From an uncultured Oscillospiraceae bacterium (GTDB lineage: Bacteria > Bacillota > Clostridia > Oscillospirales > Oscillospiraceae), in assembly GCA_934667815.1 (NCBI GenBank), contig CAKUMO010000010.1:1-64000 (forward strand): a DNA stretch of 64,000 nucleotides, given 5' to 3'. Within the stretch, counting starts at the first letter, position 1; each line of letters opens with the position of its first letter. This document shows, in pieces, positions 53,007-62,660 of the stretch. Both the position numbers and the translations under genes were made by a program. The notes under the pieces were generated by a model. That model ran no database searches and was not told the DNA's origin. It was given only the letters and a program-made list of their open reading frames with translations.

Positions 53007-54182
53007 TCATGATTCCGGCTGCATTGCCGGGTCGAAGGTAATGACGGTGTAGTACTTGTGATCCTCAAACTGTACGCACTCGTCGATACGGCGCTTTAAT
53101 TCTGCGGTCTTTCCGCTTAAATCAAAGGGCACGGCAAGATCAAAGATCAGATTGGTGTGCTGCGGGCCGCGCACCATGCGGAAATCGTGCATCGACAGAC
53201 GCGGATCGAGCTGCTTCAGCTTTTTTTCCACAAGCGCACGCATGTGATTCAGTTCGACATCATCCGTGACGACAGGATCATAGTGAATGACCAGATGCAC
53301 ATGCAGTTCGCGCAGCGCGTCGCGCTCGATGTCATCCAGAATGTCGTGGCAGACCAGCGGGTTTTCATGCATATCCATTTCGACATGGACGGTAGCGAAG
53401 CACTGACCGGGGCCGTAGTCATGCACCATCAGGTCGTGAATGCCCAGAATTTTCGGATGACCAAGCACAAGATCGCTGATGCGGCGGACAAGCTCGCGGT
53501 CAGCCTGCTTGCCGAGCAGCGGACTGATCGTCTCCTTGGCGATCGACCAACCGGAAAGCAGGATGAACACCGCGACGAGCACACCCACCCAGCCGTCGAT
53601 GCGCCACCGGAAAAAATGACCGGCAAGCAGCCCCAGAAGCACCGCCGAGGTTGTAATCACGTCGTTGCGGCTGTCGGCCGCGGTTGCCTCCAGCGCGGTG
53701 GAGTCGATGGCCTTGCCCAGTTTTTTGCAGAACAGGCACATCCACAGTTTGACAAGGATCGACGCAATCAGCACGCAAAGCGTCAGGACGGAAAACTCCA
53801 CTGCCTCGGGATGGAGAATTTTCTCGACGGAGGACTTGGCCAGCTCCACGCCGATGACCAGAATCAGCACGGCCACCAGCAGCCCGGACAGGTATTCCAT
53901 ACGCGCGTGGCCGTAGGGATGCTCCTCATCGGCGGGACGCTCGGCCAGCTTGAAGCCGAACAGCGTTACAAGCGAGGACGAGGCATCGGAGAGGTTGTTC
54001 ACAGCGTCGGCAGTGACGGAGACGGAACCCGCCAGTGTGCCCGCAACGAGCTTTCCGGCAAAGAGCAGGAGGTTGCACACCAGCCCCACCAGTCCGGCAA
54101 GCCGTCCGTAAGCGCCGCGCACCTTGGGATCATCCGTATTTCGATAGTTTTTGACAAAGAGACGCAGCAGGAGCTTCGTCAT
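53007..54182 (-). CDS. Cation diffusion facilitator (CDF) metal exporter
   Basis: A 391-residue transporter with six membrane helices (about 25-215) and a cytoplasmic C-terminal domain. Metal sites: ADAVNNLSDASSS on helix 2 and ATAADSRNDVITT on helix 5, with HPYGHARMEYLSG between. It exchanges Zn2+, Mn2+ or Fe2+ for protons; the NxxxD/DxxxD pattern hints at Mn or Fe rather than Zn, but this is not decisive. The His-rich C-terminal part is longer than usual (about 165 residues). AAGGGGGAA precedes the ATG. It has no partner gene. Confidence 0.93.
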   Translation of the reverse strand: MTKLLLRLFVKNYRNTDDPKVRGAYGRLAGLVGLVCNLLLFAGKLVAGTLAGSVSVTADAVNNLSDASSSLVTLFGFKLAERPADEEHPYGHARMEYLSGLLVAVLILVIGVELAKSSVEKILHPEAVEFSVLTLCVLIASILVKLWMCLFCKKLGKAIDSTALEATAADSRNDVITTSAVLLGLLAGHFFRWRIDGWVGVLVAVFILLSGWSIAKETISPLLGKQADRELVRRISDLVLGHPKILGIHDLMVHDYGPGQCFATVHVEMDMHENPLVCHDILDDIERDALRELHVHLVIHYDPVVTDDVELNHMRALVEKKLKQLDPRLSMHDFRMVRGPQHTNLIFDLAVPFDLSGKTAELKRRIDECVQFEDHKYYTVITFDPAMQPES

Positions 54183-54314
54183 CGGCCATTCCCCCTTCAG
54201 AGTATCTTATTTATTATATAAAATTTTTTCGCAAATGTACACTATTTTTTGTCTTGCTATTCCATGTTCCGGAAAACTGTGATAAAATAATCGAACTTTG
54301 GGAGGGAACGGATT

Positions 54315-54623
54315 ATGGACGAATTTACCACGGCTCTGCTGCGCGCGATTCAGACCGCACAGGATGAATGCGGCGTCCGGCAGGCGCGTCTGCGGCAGTC
54401 CGTGCAGGACTATGGCGGCGTTTCCACTGCCAAACGTCAGATCAGACGAAACTGCGCCTCTGAGGGCTTCGACGCTCTGGCGGAGGCAGGGCGGCTCGAG
54501 CTTTCGCTGGAGGCTCTGGCCGTCAGTGCAAAATTCAACGCGCTCTTTACGGACGAGGAGGTCAACGCCTGCTTCGCTCTGCTTTGCAGCGCGGACTATT
54601 ACGGAAGTAACAAAAAGAAATGA
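54315..54623 (+). CDS. Conserved hypothetical protein upstream of the ABC exporter
   Basis: A 102-residue helical protein, MDEFTTALLRAIQTAQDECG at the start; the middle holds RRNCASEGFDALAEAGRLEL and LEALAVSAKFNALFTDEEVN. From memory this short SEGFDALAExGRLDLSLEALV pattern recurs in uncharacterised Clostridia proteins. No signal or membrane segment. Its stop overlaps the first ABC gene as ATGA, so the three genes form one translationally coupled unit; it may be a regulator or accessory of the exporter, which is an inference from position. GGGAGGG precedes the ATG. Confidence 0.75.
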   Translation: MDEFTTALLRAIQTAQDECGVRQARLRQSVQDYGGVSTAKRQIRRNCASEGFDALAEAGRLELSLEALAVSAKFNALFTDEEVNACFALLCSADYYGSNKKK

Positions 54624-56341
54624 AACGAATTATCAAGTATCTCAAGCCCTATCGCGGAAAACTCGCGCTGGCCGCGCTTCTGGTGTCGGTCTCGACGCTG
54701 TGCGATCTGCTGCTGCCGACGCTGATGTCGAACATTCTCAACAGCGGCATCCGCACAGGCGAGTTTTCCTCCATTCTGCGCACCTGCCTCGCCATGCTTG
54801 CAGTCGCGTCGGTCAGTCTGGCCTGCATTCTCTACGGCACCAAGACCTCCTCGCGCGTCGTGGCGGACTTCTGCGGCGACCTGCGCGCGGACATTTTCCG
54901 CAAGGTGAACACGCTCTCCTTTGAGGAATTCGGCCAGCTCGGCACGGCTGCTCTCGTCACACGCGCAACGCATGACGTTGAAACCGTTTCGTGGGTCGCG
55001 TCCATGCTCTGCGGCACCGTGGCGACCATCCCGATGCTCTTTATCGGCGGCATCGCGCTGGCCATGGCCAAGGACGTCACGCTGTCGCTGGTCCTGTTGG
55101 CCTTTGTGCCGGTCATTTTGCTGGGCGGCTGGCTTGCCGGCAAGCGCGTGCTCCCGCTTTGGAAGAAATCCGACCTGTACATCGACAAGCAGAACGGCAT
55201 CATGCGCGAGCGTCTGCGCGGCATCCGCGTCATCCGCGCATTCAATTCCGAACCGCATGAGCACGAGCGCATCGCCGAGGCCACGCACGTCATGGCCGAA
55301 AACATCATCCGCAGCAACGTCGCCATGGGCACGCTGCTGCCGCTGGCAACGCTGCTGCTGAACGTCGCGGTGCTGCTTATCGTCTATCTCGGCGGCTGGC
55401 AGATGGTACATCACGCCGGTCGTGTCAGCGCGGGCGACATTTTCGCCATCACGCAGTATGTGACCATGGTCATGAACGGCGTTGTCATGGCGTCCTTTGC
55501 TATTATCATGTTCCCGCATGCACGCATTGCGGCCGGCCGCATCGGAGAGATCATGGACGCCGAGGGCATGGGCGATCCCATGACGGGCAAGACCGCCTCG
55601 CTCACCGGCGAAATCCACTTCGAGGACGTCAGCTTTTCCTATGGCGGCGCAGAGGCGGCGGTGAATCATGTCTCGCTCGAGATCAAGCCCGGCCAGAAGG
55701 TCGCGCTCATCGGCGGCACAGGCAGCGGCAAGTCCACGCTCATTTCCCTGCTGCTCGGCTTCCGCCTGCCGACGGCGGGGCGCGTGCTGCTCGACGGCAT
55801 TCCCACAAGCGAACTGAGCAAGCACACCCTGCGCCAGAATATCAGCAGCGTTCTGCAGGGCGCGGCGATCTACACCGGCACGATCGAAGAAAACATTCGC
55901 ATGGGCAATCCCGATGCAAGCGAGGCCGAGCTGCATGAGGCTGCCGAGATCGCCCAGCTTGCGGACTTTATCGAAACCTGCGAGGGCGGCTACGCGCACG
56001 AGATCAAGCAGGCGGGCAAGAACCTCTCCGGCGGGCAGAAGCAGCGGCTTTCCATCGCCCGCGCGATCATCAAGAAAGCGCCCATTTACGTTTTTGACGA
56101 CAGCTTTTCCGCCCTCGATTTCCTGACGGAAAAGAAGCTGCGCTCTGCTCTGAACGAAAGGATTCGCGGCTGCACGCAGCTCGTCGTTACGCAGCGCATC
56201 ACCTCGGCCATGAGCGCCGACTGCATTTTTGTCATGGACAACGGCCGCCTGATCGACTCCGGCACGCATCAGGAGCTGCTTTCACGCTGCAAGATCTATC
56301 AGGAGATCTACGCCTCGCAGACAGGAGGTGGCGTAAAATGA
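54620..56341 (+). CDS. Heterodimeric ABC exporter, subunit with degenerate ATP site
   Basis: A 573-residue half-transporter: six membrane helices (about 1-310) and an ATPase domain (about 335-570). Walker A IGGTGSGKSTLISLLLG and signature LSGGQKQRLSIARAII are normal, but Walker B reads IYVFDDSFSALD, so the catalytic Glu is Asp, and the H-loop region reads LVVTQRITS with Gln in place of His. Such subunits pair with a fully active partner (BmrCD, LmrCD, TM287/288 type). The partner is the next gene, overlapping as ATGA. Substrate unknown (drugs, lipids or peptides). Confidence 0.94.
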   Translation: MKRIIKYLKPYRGKLALAALLVSVSTLCDLLLPTLMSNILNSGIRTGEFSSILRTCLAMLAVASVSLACILYGTKTSSRVVADFCGDLRADIFRKVNTLSFEEFGQLGTAALVTRATHDVETVSWVASMLCGTVATIPMLFIGGIALAMAKDVTLSLVLLAFVPVILLGGWLAGKRVLPLWKKSDLYIDKQNGIMRERLRGIRVIRAFNSEPHEHERIAEATHVMAENIIRSNVAMGTLLPLATLLLNVAVLLIVYLGGWQMVHHAGRVSAGDIFAITQYVTMVMNGVVMASFAIIMFPHARIAAGRIGEIMDAEGMGDPMTGKTASLTGEIHFEDVSFSYGGAEAAVNHVSLEIKPGQKVALIGGTGSGKSTLISLLLGFRLPTAGRVLLDGIPTSELSKHTLRQNISSVLQGAAIYTGTIEENIRMGNPDASEAELHEAAEIAQLADFIETCEGGYAHEIKQAGKNLSGGQKQRLSIARAIIKKAPIYVFDDSFSALDFLTEKKLRSALNERIRGCTQLVVTQRITSAMSADCIFVMDNGRLIDSGTHQELLSRCKIYQEIYASQTGGGVK

Positions 56342-58095
56342 AAAAAGACCGCGACCACATTCTGCGCCGCCTCGTCCTGGAGACGCGCCCGATCTGGAAA
56401 TGGCTCGCGCTGGCCTGCCTGCTGTGCATCTGCCTGATCGTCTGCGCCGTTCTGGGGCCGAAGCTCCTCGGAAATCTCATTGACCAGCTCTACGCCTACT
56501 GGGACGGCAGCTTCACAGGCGACCTTCTGAAAACGATTCTGCCGATGATCTTCTCGCTTCTGGGCGTTTATGCGGCCTATGCGCTGTTCTCCTACCTCAA
56601 AATGCTGCTTTTGAACAAGGTCGTCAGCCGCTATTTCACCTGCAATCTCCGCATCCGCATCTCGGACAAAATTCGCCGGCTGCCCGTGAGCTATGTCGAC
56701 CAGACCTCTGTGGGCGATGTTCTCTCCCGCATGACGGGCGACGTCTCCACCATGGGAAACTACGTCCACCAGATCGTGGACACGCTGATGACGGGCTTTT
56801 TGATGATTCTCGCCATCGCCGTGATGATGCTTCTGGAGGATTGGCGGCTGGGCCTGATCGTCATTGCGCTCACACCGCTGTCGATTCTGCTGTCCTCTTT
56901 TCTTTCGTCTAAGAGCGAAAAGCACTTTTACACGATGTTCACACAGGCGGGCGAATTAAACTCCCTCGTGGAGGAAGCCTTCACAAACTTCGCTACCACG
57001 AAGGCCTATAACCTCGAACGCTATACCGAGGACAAGCACGCGGTCGTGAACGACCGCCGCCGCGACTCCGAAGCGACTGCGAATTACACATCCTCCATCG
57101 TGCGTCCGCTCATCGCCTTCACAAACGCATTGGCTTACATTGCCATCTGCCTGCTCGGCGGCTGGCTGATCGTCTCAACCGAGGCGGTCACGGTCGGTAT
57201 CGTCGTGACCATGCTGCTCTATGCCAAGCAGTTCTCCGCCCCGCTTGAGCAGATTGCGGGCGGCTTCGGCGATTTACAGCACGCCAAGGCCGCAGCACGC
57301 CGCGTGTTTAAGCTTCTCGACCTTCCCGAGGAGGATAATCCCGACGGCGCACTTCCCGGCAAGGCAGGGGGCAGCATTCGCTTCGAGCACGTCGATTTTT
57401 CCTATGACAAGGCCAGTCCGCTCATTCAGGATCTGAACATCGACGTTAAAAAGGGTCAAAACGTCGCCATCGTCGGGCCGACGGGCGCGGGCAAGACGAC
57501 CATTGTCAATCTGCTCATGCGCTTTTACGACGTAGACCGCGGCCGTATTCTCATCGACGGTGTGGACTGCGCCACACTCTCGCGCGAGGCGCTGCGCGAT
57601 CAGTTCGCCATGGTCTTACAGGATACTTGGCTGTTCCGCGGGACGATTGCGGAAAACGTCGCCTACGGCAAGCCCGGCGCGACGCGGGAAGAAATCGTCG
57701 CTGCCTGCGACCGCGCCTACTGCGACCACTTCATTCGCACGCTCCCGGCCGGCTACGACACCGTCGTCGGAGACGACATGACAAATCTCTCCGGCGGTCA
57801 GAAACAGCTTCTGACGATTGCGCGCGCAATGCTGGCCGACCGCCAGCTTCTCATTCTTGATGAGGCCACCTCCAACGTGGATACCCGCACCGAGGCGCTG
57901 CTGCAAAAGGCCATGGATCGGCTCATGCGCGAGCGCACCTGCTTCGTCATCGCGCACCGGCTGTCCACCATTGTCGATTCCGACCTCATTCTGGTGCTCG
58001 ACCACGGGCAGATTGTCGAGCAGGGCACACATTCTGAGCTGCTCGCCAAAAAGGGATTCTATTATCAGATCTACACCAGTCAATATGCGATCTAA
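56338..58095 (+). CDS. Heterodimeric ABC exporter, active subunit
   Basis: A 585-residue half-transporter with six membrane helices and an ATPase domain. Walker A VGPTGAGKTTIVNLLMR, Q-loop MVLQDTWLFRGTI, signature LSGGQKQLLTIARAML, Walker B LLILDEATSNVD and H-loop FVIAHRLSTI are all consensus, so this subunit carries the intact catalytic Glu and His that the preceding partner lacks. Start overlaps the partner stop as ATGA. It is followed by a terminator and a family A repeat. Confidence 0.96.
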   Translation: MKKDRDHILRRLVLETRPIWKWLALACLLCICLIVCAVLGPKLLGNLIDQLYAYWDGSFTGDLLKTILPMIFSLLGVYAAYALFSYLKMLLLNKVVSRYFTCNLRIRISDKIRRLPVSYVDQTSVGDVLSRMTGDVSTMGNYVHQIVDTLMTGFLMILAIAVMMLLEDWRLGLIVIALTPLSILLSSFLSSKSEKHFYTMFTQAGELNSLVEEAFTNFATTKAYNLERYTEDKHAVVNDRRRDSEATANYTSSIVRPLIAFTNALAYIAICLLGGWLIVSTEAVTVGIVVTMLLYAKQFSAPLEQIAGGFGDLQHAKAAARRVFKLLDLPEEDNPDGALPGKAGGSIRFEHVDFSYDKASPLIQDLNIDVKKGQNVAIVGPTGAGKTTIVNLLMRFYDVDRGRILIDGVDCATLSREALRDQFAMVLQDTWLFRGTIAENVAYGKPGATREEIVAACDRAYCDHFIRTLPAGYDTVVGDDMTNLSGGQKQLLTIARAMLADRQLLILDEATSNVDTRTEALLQKAMDRLMRERTCFVIAHRLSTIVDSDLILVLDHGQIVEQGTHSELLAKKGFYYQIYTSQYAI

Positions 58096-58099
58096 ATCA

Positions 58100-58124
58100 A
58101 AACCTCCGGCTTAGCCGGAGGTTT
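58100..58124 (+). terminator. Terminator after the ABC exporter genes
   Basis: 11-bp stem AAACCTCCGGC / GCCGGAGGTTT with TTA loop, directly abutting the family A repeat. Confidence 0.75.
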
Positions 58125-58371
58125 CAGACTGTCAAAAAAGTCCGTAATCGTCAAAATCGATTCACAATTCAATGGGTTTTGCTCTCTGGATTTCATTTAC
58201 AAAAGTCGGGGATTCCAAACTTTACAGTCTGAAAACCAGCTTGCTACGCAAGGATTTTGACTTACTGCGCAACTCACGCCCTACCGTACCTATGTACGCC
58301 GACGGGCGTGAGTTGCTTGTCTTCCGAACTTTTTCGCAGTCTGTCAGCGTGCCCCCCCTTTCGGCACGCTG
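58125..58371 (-). repeat. Dispersed intergenic repeat family A, copy 2
   Basis: A 247-bp element in reverse orientation to copy 1 at 15448-15700, with near identity end to end (CAGACTGTCAAAAAAGTCCG at this copy's left end). The inverted repeat CAACTCACGCCC / GGGCGTGAGTTG is perfect here, while copy 1 has one change. Right beside it (58374-58412) is a CTTGTCAAAAAAGTCC-type hairpin like those next to family B copies. Confidence 0.88.
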
Positions 58372-58373
58372 CG

Positions 58374-58446
58374 CTTGTCAAAAAAGTCCAGAAGGACTTT
58401 TTTGACAAGCTGAGACACCGACCGGAAAAACCGGTCGGTGTCTTTT
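58374..58446. terminator. Two adjacent terminator hairpins between ABC genes and typA
   Basis: The first (58374-58409) pairs CTTGTCAAAAAAGTCC with GGACTTTTTTGACAAG and works in both directions. The second (58414-58442) is a 12-bp stem GACACCGACCGG / CCGGTCGGTGTC followed by TTTT. typA ends at 58463 on the opposite strand. Confidence 0.75.
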
Positions 58447-58462
58447 AATAATACATTGAATA

Positions 58463-60289
58463 TCAGCCGTTTCTGGTTTTCATGAGCTGGCGCATACGGG
58501 CGGAGTGGTCAAGCTCGCGCTTGCGGATGCGCAGATTCTTCGGCGTAACCTCCAGAAGCTCGTCGTCCGCAAGGAACTCGAGGCACTGCTCCAGAGACAG
58601 GACCTTCGGAGAGGTCAGACGCAGCGCATCGTCCGCGCCGGCAGCGCGCATGTTGGTAAGCTGCTTCTTTTTGCAGACGTTGACCGTCATATCCTCGTTG
58701 CGCGAGCAGATGCCCACGACCATGCCCGCGTAGACCTCCACGCCCGGGCCGATAAAGAGCTGGCCGCGCTCCTGCGCATTGTAAAGGCCATAGGTGCAGG
58801 CCTCGCCCGTTTCAAAGGCGATGAGCGAACCGGTCTTGCGGCGCTCAATCTCGCCCTTCATTGGCGCATAGGAATCCAGCACGGAGGACATGATGCCCTC
58901 GCCGCGCGTATCGGTCAAAAATTCGCTGCGGTAGCCGAACAGGCCGCGCGACGGAACAAGGAATTCCAGACGATAGCGGCTGCCGACAGGCGTCATGGAC
59001 AGCAGATCGCCCTTGCGGCGTCCCATTTTCTCGATGACGCTGCCCATGGAGGCCTCCGGCACGTCTGCAACCATGCGCTCGATCGGTTCGCAGACCTTGC
59101 CGTCGATGACCTTGGTCAGAACGCGCGGCGTACTGACCTGGAACTCATAGCCCTCGCGGCGCATGGTCTCGATCAGGATGGACAGGTGCATTTCGCCGCG
59201 TCCTGCAACGTTGAAGGCATCCGTTCCCTGCTCGGTGACGTGCAGGGACACGTCCTTCAGAAGCTCACGGTTCAGGCGGTCGCGCAGATTGCGGGAGGTG
59301 ACATATTTGCCCTCGCGTCCTGCAAAGGGAGAATCGTTGACGCTGAAGGTCATTTCGATCGTCGGATCCGAAATTTTCACAAACGGCAGCGGCTCTGGCA
59401 GCTCCGGCGCACAGACCGTGCGGCCGATGGTGATGTCCGCCATGCCGGAGAATGCGACAATCTCGCCGGCGGAAGCCTCGGTGATGGGCTTCTTGGCCAG
59501 TCCGTCGAACTCATACAGCGCGACAACCTTGCCCTTGGCGCTGTGCTCGGGGTCGTGATAGTCGCAGATGCTGACCTCCTGATTCTGGCGGATGGTGCCG
59601 CGCTCGATGCGTCCGATACCGATACGGCCGACATAGTCGTTATAGTCGATGGACGACACAAGCATTTGCAGCGGCGCCTCGGGGTCGCCGGTAGGCGCGG
59701 GGATATAGTCCACGATGGTCTTGAACAGCGGGTCGAGGTTGACGCCCGGCTCCGTCGGGCCGTAGGACGCGACGCCCTGACGGGCAGAGCAGAACAGCGT
59801 CGGAGAATCAAACTGCTCCTCCGTGGCGTTCAGGTCGAGCAGCAGCTCCAGAATTTCGTCCATGACCTCCTCGATGCGCGCATCCAGACGGTCGATCTTA
59901 TTGATGACGACAATGACCTTATGCCCCAGCTCCAGCGCCTTTTGCAGCACGAAGCGCGTCTGCGGCATGGGGCCTTCGGCAGCGTCCACAAGCAGGATGA
60001 CGCCGTTGACCATCTTCAGAATGCGCTCGACCTCGCCGCCGAAGTCCGCGTGGCCCGGGGTGTCCACGATGTTGATCTTCGTGCCCTTGTAGTGCACGGC
60101 GGTGTTTTTGGCCAGAATGGTGATGCCGCGCTCGCGCTCGAGATCGCCGGAGTCCATGACGCGGTCGACGACGGTCTGATTCTCGCGGTAGATGCCGCTC
60201 TGCTTGAGCATCTCATCGACCAACGTGGTTTTGCCGTGGTCAACGTGGGCGATGATGGCAATGTTACGGATATTTTTCTGTTCGTACAT
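58463..60289 (-). CDS. typA: Translational GTPase TypA/BipA
   Basis: A 608-residue ribosome-binding GTPase related to EF-G; it helps 50S assembly and stress responses. G1 IAHVDHGKTTLVDEML, G2 RERGITI, G3 DTPGHADFGGEVERI, G4 NKIDR; BipA-specific stretches include GRGEMHLSILIETMRREGYE and FLTDTRGEGIMSS. ATG 60289 (MYEQKNIRN) has AAGGGA nine bases upstream; an ATG at 60298 is too close to it. Confidence 0.97.
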   Translation of the reverse strand: MYEQKNIRNIAIIAHVDHGKTTLVDEMLKQSGIYRENQTVVDRVMDSGDLERERGITILAKNTAVHYKGTKINIVDTPGHADFGGEVERILKMVNGVILLVDAAEGPMPQTRFVLQKALELGHKVIVVINKIDRLDARIEEVMDEILELLLDLNATEEQFDSPTLFCSARQGVASYGPTEPGVNLDPLFKTIVDYIPAPTGDPEAPLQMLVSSIDYNDYVGRIGIGRIERGTIRQNQEVSICDYHDPEHSAKGKVVALYEFDGLAKKPITEASAGEIVAFSGMADITIGRTVCAPELPEPLPFVKISDPTIEMTFSVNDSPFAGREGKYVTSRNLRDRLNRELLKDVSLHVTEQGTDAFNVAGRGEMHLSILIETMRREGYEFQVSTPRVLTKVIDGKVCEPIERMVADVPEASMGSVIEKMGRRKGDLLSMTPVGSRYRLEFLVPSRGLFGYRSEFLTDTRGEGIMSSVLDSYAPMKGEIERRKTGSLIAFETGEACTYGLYNAQERGQLFIGPGVEVYAGMVVGICSRNEDMTVNVCKKKQLTNMRAAGADDALRLTSPKVLSLEQCLEFLADDELLEVTPKNLRIRKRELDHSARMRQLMKTRNG

Positions 60290-60519
60290 ACAGTACATTC
60301 CCTTCTGTCAGGCGGCATCCCGGCCGCCGATTAAAAGATTTCTCATTCAGCTCTAAAATATACCACACGAAATCGAAAATCGCAAGTAAAAACCGCTGAT
60401 TTCTGCATAAATCGTCGGAAAACTTTTGCACAGTGCGGCTTTTTTACAAATTGTTCACCCAAAACGAAAAATGCGGGCTATAATGTAGAGGATAACAGAA
60501 ATACGAGAGGGGCGTTACT

Positions 60520-61209
60520 ATGGCAAAAACCGTATTGATCGTCGAGGACGACCGCAACATTGCGGATCTTCTCCGGCTGTATCTGGAAAAAGAAGGCTAC
60601 GAGGTCGTCATTGCCCTCGACGGCCTGAAGGGCGTGGAAAAATTCCGCGAGGTACATCCCAGTCTTGTGCTGCTGGACGTGATGCTGCCCGGCATGGACG
60701 GCTGGGGCGTCTGCCGCACCATCCGCTCGGAATCAAAAACGCCGATCATCATGCTCACCGCAAAGAGCGAGACCGAGGACAAGGTCTCCGGTCTGAAGCA
60801 GGGCGCAGACGACTACATCACCAAGCCCTTTGAAATGAAGGAGGTTCTCGCGCGCATCGAGGCCGTGCTGCGCCGCAGCGGCATCGAGCCGGAAAAGACT
60901 GCGCACCGTCTGGTCTTTGACAAGCTCGTCATCGACATGGACGCCTTCGAGTTGACCGTGGACGGCAAAAAAGTCCCCACGCCGCCGAAGGAAATGGAGC
61001 TTTTGTACCACTTGGCCTCCACGCCCAACCGCGTCTATACGCGCAATCAGCTACTCGACGAGGTCTGGGGCTTTGATTATTTCGGCGACACCCGCACCGT
61101 GGACGTGCACATCAAGCGTCTGCGTGAAAAGCTCGAGGGCGTTTCCGATCAGTGGGAGCTGAAAACCGTCTGGAGCGTGGGCTATAAGTTCGAGGTGAAC
61201 CAAGCATGA
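60520..61209 (+). CDS. OmpR/PhoB-family response regulator
   Basis: A 229-residue two-domain regulator. Receiver domain (1-120) with acidic EDD at 9-11, phosphoacceptor Asp in LVLLDVMLPGMDGWG (about 53), TAKSET and KPFEMKE. The C-terminal winged helix (130-228) has PPKEMELLYHLASTPNRVYT and RTVDVHIKRLREKLE. It starts an operon: sensor kinase (ATGA overlap) and an HtrA-like protein follow. A TATAAT at 60479-60484 with TG-less upstream GGGC is the probable -10. This layout resembles PhoPR/ResDE/YycFG-type systems. Confidence 0.96.
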   Translation: MAKTVLIVEDDRNIADLLRLYLEKEGYEVVIALDGLKGVEKFREVHPSLVLLDVMLPGMDGWGVCRTIRSESKTPIIMLTAKSETEDKVSGLKQGADDYITKPFEMKEVLARIEAVLRRSGIEPEKTAHRLVFDKLVIDMDAFELTVDGKKVPTPPKEMELLYHLASTPNRVYTRNQLLDEVWGFDYFGDTRTVDVHIKRLREKLEGVSDQWELKTVWSVGYKFEVNQA

Positions 61210-62630
61210 ACACCACCTTCCGCCGCCAGCTCACGCTGATGCTGTGCATCCTGCTGGCGGCGACCATTCTGCTGGGCGTGGCGTTCTGGCTTCTCTTTGA
61301 TCGCTATGCCGCGCGCAAGCAGCAGGCATCGCTGCAAAGCACGGCGGATACCGTCTCCGCGCTCACGCAGTTTTACAGCTCTCCCCTGTCCATGTACGCC
61401 GACTGGAACCTGCGCGTAACGCTCGCCGCCGCTTCCGGCGCCTCGGGAAACGACATTCTGATTGCTACGCCCGAAGGCTCGGTCTTTCTGTGTGCACAGG
61501 ACGTCCAGGACTGCGGGCACGTCGGTCAGAGTCTTGACGCTTCGCTCGTCGAGACCATCCGGCAAAACGGCAGCGCCCATATCAACGATGCCGCCTCCGC
61601 AATTTACGGTGAAAAGCGTCTGGCCGTGGCCGAAGCCGCCTATTCCGGTGAGGGCGAGCTGCTGTGCATCGTCATTGCCTCCATGCGGCGCGCCGATCTT
61701 TCTGCACTGACCGGCGGCACGGTGCGCATTTTTGTTCTGACCGCCCTGAGCGTCTTTCTCATCGCGCTGCTGGCCATGCCGTCCCTGACACGGCGCGAAA
61801 CCAAGCCCATCAAGGACATGGCCACCGCCGCACGTCAGCTTGCCCACGGCAATCTGGCCGTCCGCGTGCCGACGGGCTATCAGAACGAGGAAATTGAGGA
61901 GCTTGCCGTGGCCTTCAACAACATGGCCGCGTCCATGCAGCACTCCGAAAGCATCCGTCAGGAGTTTGTCGCCAATGTTTCGCATGAGCTGAAAACGCCC
62001 ATGACGACCATCGCCGGCTACCTCGACGGCATTCTCGACGGCACCATCCCGCCCGAAAAGCAGCGCTCTTATATGGAGCTGGTTTCCACGGAGGTGCGCA
62101 GGCTGTCGCGTCTGGTGCGCAACATGCTCGACGTAGCACGCCTGAAGGATCAGGGTATCCCTCCCGAAAAGCTGAGCGATTTCGACATCTGTGAGGAGGC
62201 CAGTCAGGCGCTTCTGAGCTTTGAGCAGCGCATCAACCAGAAAAAGCTCAACGTGGACATCGACATGCCGGAGTTCGGTCTGACCGTCCACGCCTTTGCC
62301 GACGCCGTGACGCAGGTGCTTTACAATCTGCTTGACAACGCCGTTAAATTCATCAACGAAGGCGGTACACTCTCCGTCCGCGTCGTCCAGCAGGGCGGCA
62401 AGGCCGTCGTGACGATCGGCAATACCGGCCCGACCATCGATCCGGAGGAGCTTCCGCTCATCTTTGACCGTTTTCACAAGACGGACAAGAGCCGCTCCAC
62501 CGACCGCGACGGCGTGGGACTCGGCCTTTACATCGTCAAGACCATCGTTCTTGCACACGGTGAGGACATCTATGTGACCAGCCGCGACGACAAGACGGAG
62601 TTTATCTTCACCATGCCGCTGAAAAAATAA
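61206..62630 (+). CDS. Membrane sensor histidine kinase
   Basis: A 474-residue kinase: membrane helix 1 (about 9-31), an extracellular sensor domain (about 32-172), helix 2 (about 173-196), HAMP (KPIKDMATAARQLAHGNLAV), HisKA with the phospho-His in FVANVSHELKTPMTTIAGYL (about 257-276) and HATPase_c with NLLDNAVKFINEGG, FDRFHKTDKSRS and GVGLGLYIVKTI. The sensor domain has two cysteines (CAQDVQDCGH) that could form a disulfide. Coupled to the response regulator by ATGA overlap; the signal is unknown. Confidence 0.95.
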   Translation: MNTTFRRQLTLMLCILLAATILLGVAFWLLFDRYAARKQQASLQSTADTVSALTQFYSSPLSMYADWNLRVTLAAASGASGNDILIATPEGSVFLCAQDVQDCGHVGQSLDASLVETIRQNGSAHINDAASAIYGEKRLAVAEAAYSGEGELLCIVIASMRRADLSALTGGTVRIFVLTALSVFLIALLAMPSLTRRETKPIKDMATAARQLAHGNLAVRVPTGYQNEEIEELAVAFNNMAASMQHSESIRQEFVANVSHELKTPMTTIAGYLDGILDGTIPPEKQRSYMELVSTEVRRLSRLVRNMLDVARLKDQGIPPEKLSDFDICEEASQALLSFEQRINQKKLNVDIDMPEFGLTVHAFADAVTQVLYNLLDNAVKFINEGGTLSVRVVQQGGKAVVTIGNTGPTIDPEELPLIFDRFHKTDKSRSTDRDGVGLGLYIVKTIVLAHGEDIYVTSRDDKTEFIFTMPLKK

Positions 62631-62660
62631 GAAAGTCTGTAAGAAAGAAGGTGTGCAAAA

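Noticed and set aside
54599..56269. 556-residue minus-strand frame
   Set aside because: Antisense to the first ABC exporter gene, which has all family motifs; no start signals.
58172..58405. 77-residue ORF inside family A copy 2
   Set aside because: The matching frame is not kept in copy 1 and no ribosome-binding site is present; the conserved part is structural.
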